Source of the DNA: JABDOU01 sp041609995
GTDB lineage: Bacteria > Actinomycetota > Acidimicrobiia > Spongiisociales > SHLN01
Reading direction: 5' to 3'
Assembly (NCBI GenBank): GCA_041609995.1
Contig: JBFIPU010000061.1
Span: forward strand, 1-16,044
Length of the DNA stretch: 16,044 bases
The position numbers were made by a program, and so were the translations under genes. Positions 13,257 through 16,044 of this stretch are shown piece after piece. Under the pieces are notes generated by a model that saw only the letters and a list, made by a program, of their open reading frames with translations, had not been told where the DNA came from and did not search any database. Numbering within the stretch: the first letter of the stretch is position 1; the number at the start of each line of letters is the position of its first letter.

Positions 13257-14201
13257 ATGGAGCTGTTCGGCCTCGACCAAATCCAGACGCAGTGGGTGGT
13301 CTCGGTCATCGTGATTGTGGCCGTGATACTCGTCCACCGCCTGGTCATCGCCCTGATGCGTCGCCAGATGACCGACGCCGGAATCCAATACCGGGCATCG
13401 AAGATCAGCGCATACATCGGCACGGCGGTGGTGGCGATCGTGCTGGCCCAGATCTGGCTACAGGGCGCGGACGTGCTGACCTATTTGGGCATTGTCTCGG
13501 CAGGTCTGGTCATTGCTCTCAACGATGTGCTGAAGAATGTTGCCGGGTGGGTCTATATCCTCGGCCGGCATACCTTCGAGGTAGGCGATCGGGTGGAGAT
13601 CGAAGGCATCCAGGGCGACGTGGTCGACATCCGCTTGCTGCGTTTCTCGGTCATAGAAATCGGGAATTGGGTCGAGGCCGACCAGTCGACCGGCCGGCTG
13701 GTCCACATCCCCAATGGCCGCCTGTTCACCGTGCCCATGTTCAACTACACAACCGGTTTCTCCTACATCTGGCACGAGGTGCCGGTTTCGATCACGTTCG
13801 AGTCCGATTTCGATGCGGCCGAACAGCTGGTGCGCGACGTGTTGGCCGATCACGTGCCCGACCTCAGTGCCGAGATACGAAAGGATCTGATACGAACGGC
13901 TCCCGAGTATCGCATTCGGTTTCAACACTTCACCCCCACCACCTATGTCACGGCGGCTCCGCACGGCATCGTCATCACCGCCCGATTCATGATTCCGGTG
14001 CGCCAGCGGCGCACCTACGACCAGATGATCTGGAAACCACTTCTGCGCGCCATTCGTGACCACCCTGACGTGCACTGGGCCTACCCGACGACCCGCACCA
14101 TCTTCCGGGAGCCCATCGAGTTCGAACAGAAGTCGGGCGAGCAGTCGGAGGATCAGGACGTCAGACCCTGGCGCAGGTTGGGAGACGGAAAGACCCTGTA
14201 G
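13257..14201 (+). CDS. Small-conductance mechanosensitive channel, MscS family
   Basis: The 314-aa protein is a membrane channel that opens under tension to release solutes on osmotic downshock. It has three membrane helices: about 12-33, 48-68, and the pore helix with its kinked continuation in 72-104 (YLGIVSAGLVIALNDVLKNVAGWVYIL). A Sm-like beta domain follows (about 105-165, with FEVGDRVEIEGIQGDVVDI and HIPNGRLF). After that comes the alpha/beta cage domain, and a charged tail (from about 285) rich in Glu, Gln, Asp and Arg. This is the minimal MscS layout. The start is supported by the leaderless promoter pattern immediately upstream; an upstream extension would run through the MFS gene. 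GyrI-like follows after 29 bases. Confidence 0.9.
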   Translation: MELFGLDQIQTQWVVSVIVIVAVILVHRLVIALMRRQMTDAGIQYRASKISAYIGTAVVAIVLAQIWLQGADVLTYLGIVSAGLVIALNDVLKNVAGWVYILGRHTFEVGDRVEIEGIQGDVVDIRLLRFSVIEIGNWVEADQSTGRLVHIPNGRLFTVPMFNYTTGFSYIWHEVPVSITFESDFDAAEQLVRDVLADHVPDLSAEIRKDLIRTAPEYRIRFQHFTPTTYVTAAPHGIVITARFMIPVRQRRTYDQMIWKPLLRAIRDHPDVHWAYPTTRTIFREPIEFEQKSGEQSEDQDVRPWRRLGDGKTL

Positions 14202-14230
14202 TCGTCCGTCTGGTGGACCGAGGAGGCCTG

Positions 14231-14833
14231 ATGGAAACGCTCGATCTGAAGAAAGAGCTGAAAGAGCTCTACACCGCCCGCAAGAACAAGCCGGCGATCG
14301 TCGAAGTACCCGAGATGCAGTTTCTGATGTTCGACGGGCGCGGCAACCCCGAGTCGACCCCGGTGATGCAGGATGGCTTCGAGGGCTTGTTCTCGATTGC
14401 TTATCCCATCAGGTTCGCGATCAAAGATCGCGACGAGATCGCCTACACCGTCATGCCGCCGGAAGGCTTGTTCTGGAGCCCGTCAGGTGACCTCGAGCTG
14501 GATGACATGGAGTCGTGGGAGTGGACGTTGATGATCATGCAGCCCGACTTCGTCGACGTCGAGGACGTGGAGGAGGCTCAAAAGCAGGCGCTCGACAAAG
14601 GAATCGCCGCCGCCTCTCAGGTGCGCTTGGATCGGTACGACGAGGGCCTGTCTGCCCAAGTCATGCATATCGGGCCATACAGCGAAGAGACCCCCACGAT
14701 CGAGGCGCTCCACGAATTCATCGAATCCGAGGGGTACTCGAGACAGGGCAAGCACCACGAGATCTATCTGGGCGACCCCCGCCGCGCCAAGCCGGAGAAT
14801 CTGCGAACGATCATCCGCCAACCGATCGCCTGA
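14231..14833 (+). CDS. GyrI-like small-molecule-binding domain protein
   Basis: The 200-aa soluble protein matches the stand-alone GyrI-like family (COG4832 type, related to the effector domains of SoxS/BmrR-like regulators). The N-terminal signature is VPEMQFLMFDGRGNPES, followed by FEGLFSIAYPIRF, the aromatic segment GLFWSPSGDLELDDMESWEWTLM (split around 89-111) and the C-terminal IGPYSEETPTIEALHEFIES and HHEIYLGDPRR. No DNA-binding domain is present. Such proteins bind hydrophobic or cationic small molecules, and some hydrolyse cyclopropanoid toxins. Which applies here is unknown. The ATG at 14231 has AGGAGG at 14221-14226. It probably shares a transcript with mscS. Confidence 0.85.
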   Translation: METLDLKKELKELYTARKNKPAIVEVPEMQFLMFDGRGNPESTPVMQDGFEGLFSIAYPIRFAIKDRDEIAYTVMPPEGLFWSPSGDLELDDMESWEWTLMIMQPDFVDVEDVEEAQKQALDKGIAAASQVRLDRYDEGLSAQVMHIGPYSEETPTIEALHEFIESEGYSRQGKHHEIYLGDPRRAKPENLRTIIRQPIA

Positions 14834-14836
14834 ACA

Positions 14837-14873
14837 TCGAGGCCAGAAGACGCTATCTGGACTTCCGGCTCGA
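14837..14873. terminator. Imperfect hairpin between convergent genes, possible bidirectional terminator
   Basis: TCGAG, CC and GAAG on the left (14837-14849) pair with CTTC, GG and CTCGA on the right (14862-14873), with one bulged G, one A-C mismatch and a 12-base loop. It fills the 42-base gap between the GyrI-like stop and the glycoside-hydrolase stop. There is no T-tract, which is common in actinobacterial terminators. Confidence 0.4.
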
Positions 14874-14875
14874 GG

Positions 14876-16044
14876 TCAGTCCCCCGCCGGTAACCAGCTC
14901 TCTGCGTAATCGCCGCCGGCATTCCATAGCAGCCACCCGAGGCCCCGCGCCTCTGCTTCGGCGATCTCGGCTCCGATCTGGCGACCGTTGTAATAGAAGG
15001 CCTGGAGATACGGACGCAGGATGGCGGTGCCCTCCCAGCGGGGAATGGCCTTGTCGAGGGCAAACGCCACGACCGGGCCCGGATGGCTGTTCGGGTTGGA
15101 GAACCCGAGCCAACCGTTGTCGTAGTGGCTGGGGTAGATCATGGGGCTGAGGGCATCAACGGTGCGCGACAGTTCCTCGATCCGCTGGCCGATCCCCTCA
15201 TCGCCCGGTGACGACATTACGATCGCAAAGATGTCGGCCGAGACGGCGCATCCCATTGGGTGCAGCAGTTCGACGGCGCGGTCGAGGAACCCGGTGATCG
15301 CCCCGACCCGCTCGTCCTGGGTCGTGGGCCGTTTCCGCTCCGCCGCCGCCGCCGTCTTTCCGGCGGGAAACCTCACATAGTCGAACTGGATCTCGTCGAA
15401 GCCCAACTCGCAGGCCTCGACGGCCAGCTCCAGCGGGTAATCCCAGTTGGCCTGGTTCAAAGGGTCCATCCAGATCCAGGCGAGCTTGTCTTCGGGCTTG
15501 GCTGCCGACCACACCTCGTCTTCGAACGTGACGATCCGCGTGATGGTGTAGAGACTGCGTTCTTTGGCCATCGCGATCTGCTCTCGGGGGTCGTAGTGGA
15601 CGTTGATGGCATCCATCTCGTTGGCAATCGGGCTCTCTGTGTCGTAGAGCACGTATCCGGTTTCGTCTTTCGTGTCGAAGGCGAGGGCGTTGATGGTGGT
15701 CCCTTCGGCCAGGTCGAGCAACGCCTGGAACTTGTCCGGTTCCATGGACGTGTAGCTCGATACCCGGAGCGCCCTCACGACTCGGGGCTCGAGCTGGATT
15801 TCGACCTGTGCCTCTCCTTCGAACACGAACTCGGTGGGTAGCCAGCCCGGACGTTCAACGCTGGCGGTCCCGGCCGTCACCCCGGTCAGCGCGAATGAAC
15901 CGTCCTCGGCGGACACCGCCGAGGCGCCGGCGATGGTGATGAGCGCGTCGTCGAGCGGCAAACCGTCCGCTGTGGTGACCGTTCCGTTCACATCGTAGGT
16001 GGGCACCGTGGTCGTGGTCGTGGTGCTGGTCGAGGTCGTCGTGG
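14876..16044 (-). CDS. Secreted putative glycoside hydrolase (DUF4015 type), 5' end beyond the window
   Basis: The frame is open to the right edge, so the N-terminus (presumably a signal peptide) is missing. In order, the visible part has a Thr/Ser-rich linker (12 residues, TTTSTSTTTTTT); a small beta-sandwich resembling carboxypeptidase-regulatory-like domains (about 75 residues from YDVNGTVTTADGLPLDDA); and a TIM-barrel-like domain of about 295 residues. Its motifs ELGFDEIQFDYVRFPAG, SADIFAIV and LSPMIYPSHY match the DUF4015 putative glycosyl hydrolase family. The acidic residues in DEIQFD are likely in the active site. The natural substrate of this family is not established. A GTG at 16006 could be read as a start, but the uninterrupted Thr-rich coding upstream argues it is an internal valine. 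It ends facing the GyrI-like gene. Confidence 0.85.
   Translation of the reverse strand, partial: TTTSTSTTTTTTVPTYDVNGTVTTADGLPLDDALITIAGASAVSAEDGSFALTGVTAGTASVERPGWLPTEFVFEGEAQVEIQLEPRVVRALRVSSYTSMEPDKFQALLDLAEGTTINALAFDTKDETGYVLYDTESPIANEMDAINVHYDPREQIAMAKERSLYTITRIVTFEDEVWSAAKPEDKLAWIWMDPLNQANWDYPLELAVEACELGFDEIQFDYVRFPAGKTAAAAERKRPTTQDERVGAITGFLDRAVELLHPMGCAVSADIFAIVMSSPGDEGIGQRIEELSRTVDALSPMIYPSHYDNGWLGFSNPNSHPGPVVAFALDKAIPRWEGTAILRPYLQAFYYNGRQIGAEIAEAEARGLGWLLWNAGGDYAESWLPAGD
16007..16044 (-). repeat. Low-complexity Thr/Ser-coding repeat
   Basis: Short ACG/ACC/TCG/AGC codons repeat to the window edge, coding only threonine and serine in the frame of the hydrolase. This is typical of flexible, often glycosylated linkers of secreted actinobacterial proteins. 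It supports extending that gene past 16006. Confidence 0.75.

Overview
The window reads as a piece of chromosome from a high-GC actinobacterium. Three things point there: a mycothiol synthase (MshD), a diadenosine-tetraphosphate phosphorylase of the mycobacterial Rv2613c type lying directly behind thrS, and a BkdABC-type branched-chain 2-oxoacid dehydrogenase. No gene identifies the class. A deep-branching, possibly uncultured lineage such as Acidimicrobiia is a guess. The stretch is compact, with no gene-free gap above about 160 bases, and I see no tRNA, rRNA, insertion sequence, prophage or CRISPR array.

Left block (1-5180, minus strand): thrS, a HIT-family nucleotide phosphorylase starting 2 bases after thrS, an MMPL/RND-type exporter, and the first 19 codons of a further gene leaving the window. 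Divergent from thrS, on plus, lies a 278-aa protein with an aminoglycoside-phosphotransferase-like fold whose catalytic residues look lost. It is followed by a terminator-like hairpin and a 61-aa membrane-anchored zinc-ribbon protein.

Middle block (6521-11489): a small lipoprotein gene overlaps mshD by 4 bases on minus. Divergently, a tightly overlapping plus-strand operon encodes E1-alpha, E1-beta and E2 of a branched-chain 2-oxoacid dehydrogenase, then a gamma-class carbonic anhydrase-like protein. The E2 has a lipoyl domain and a catalytic core but no visible peripheral subunit-binding domain. No E3 is present.

Right block (11494-16044): on minus, an MFS transporter overlaps a VOC-fold protein by 4 bases (ATGA). 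Divergently on plus are an MscS-type channel and a GyrI-like protein. These converge on a partial minus-strand secreted protein with a Thr/Ser-rich linker, a small beta-sandwich and a DUF4015-type putative glycoside hydrolase domain.

Three genes (lipoprotein, MFS, MscS) carry a TANNNT hexamer ending 6-7 bases before the start codon, the usual mark of leaderless transcripts in actinobacteria. Most of the window is recognisable housekeeping and transport. The most unusual items are the probable pseudokinase beside thrS, the E2 without a subunit-binding domain paired with a carbonic anhydrase, and the tiny zinc-ribbon membrane protein. I did not find a clear new defence or mobile system.
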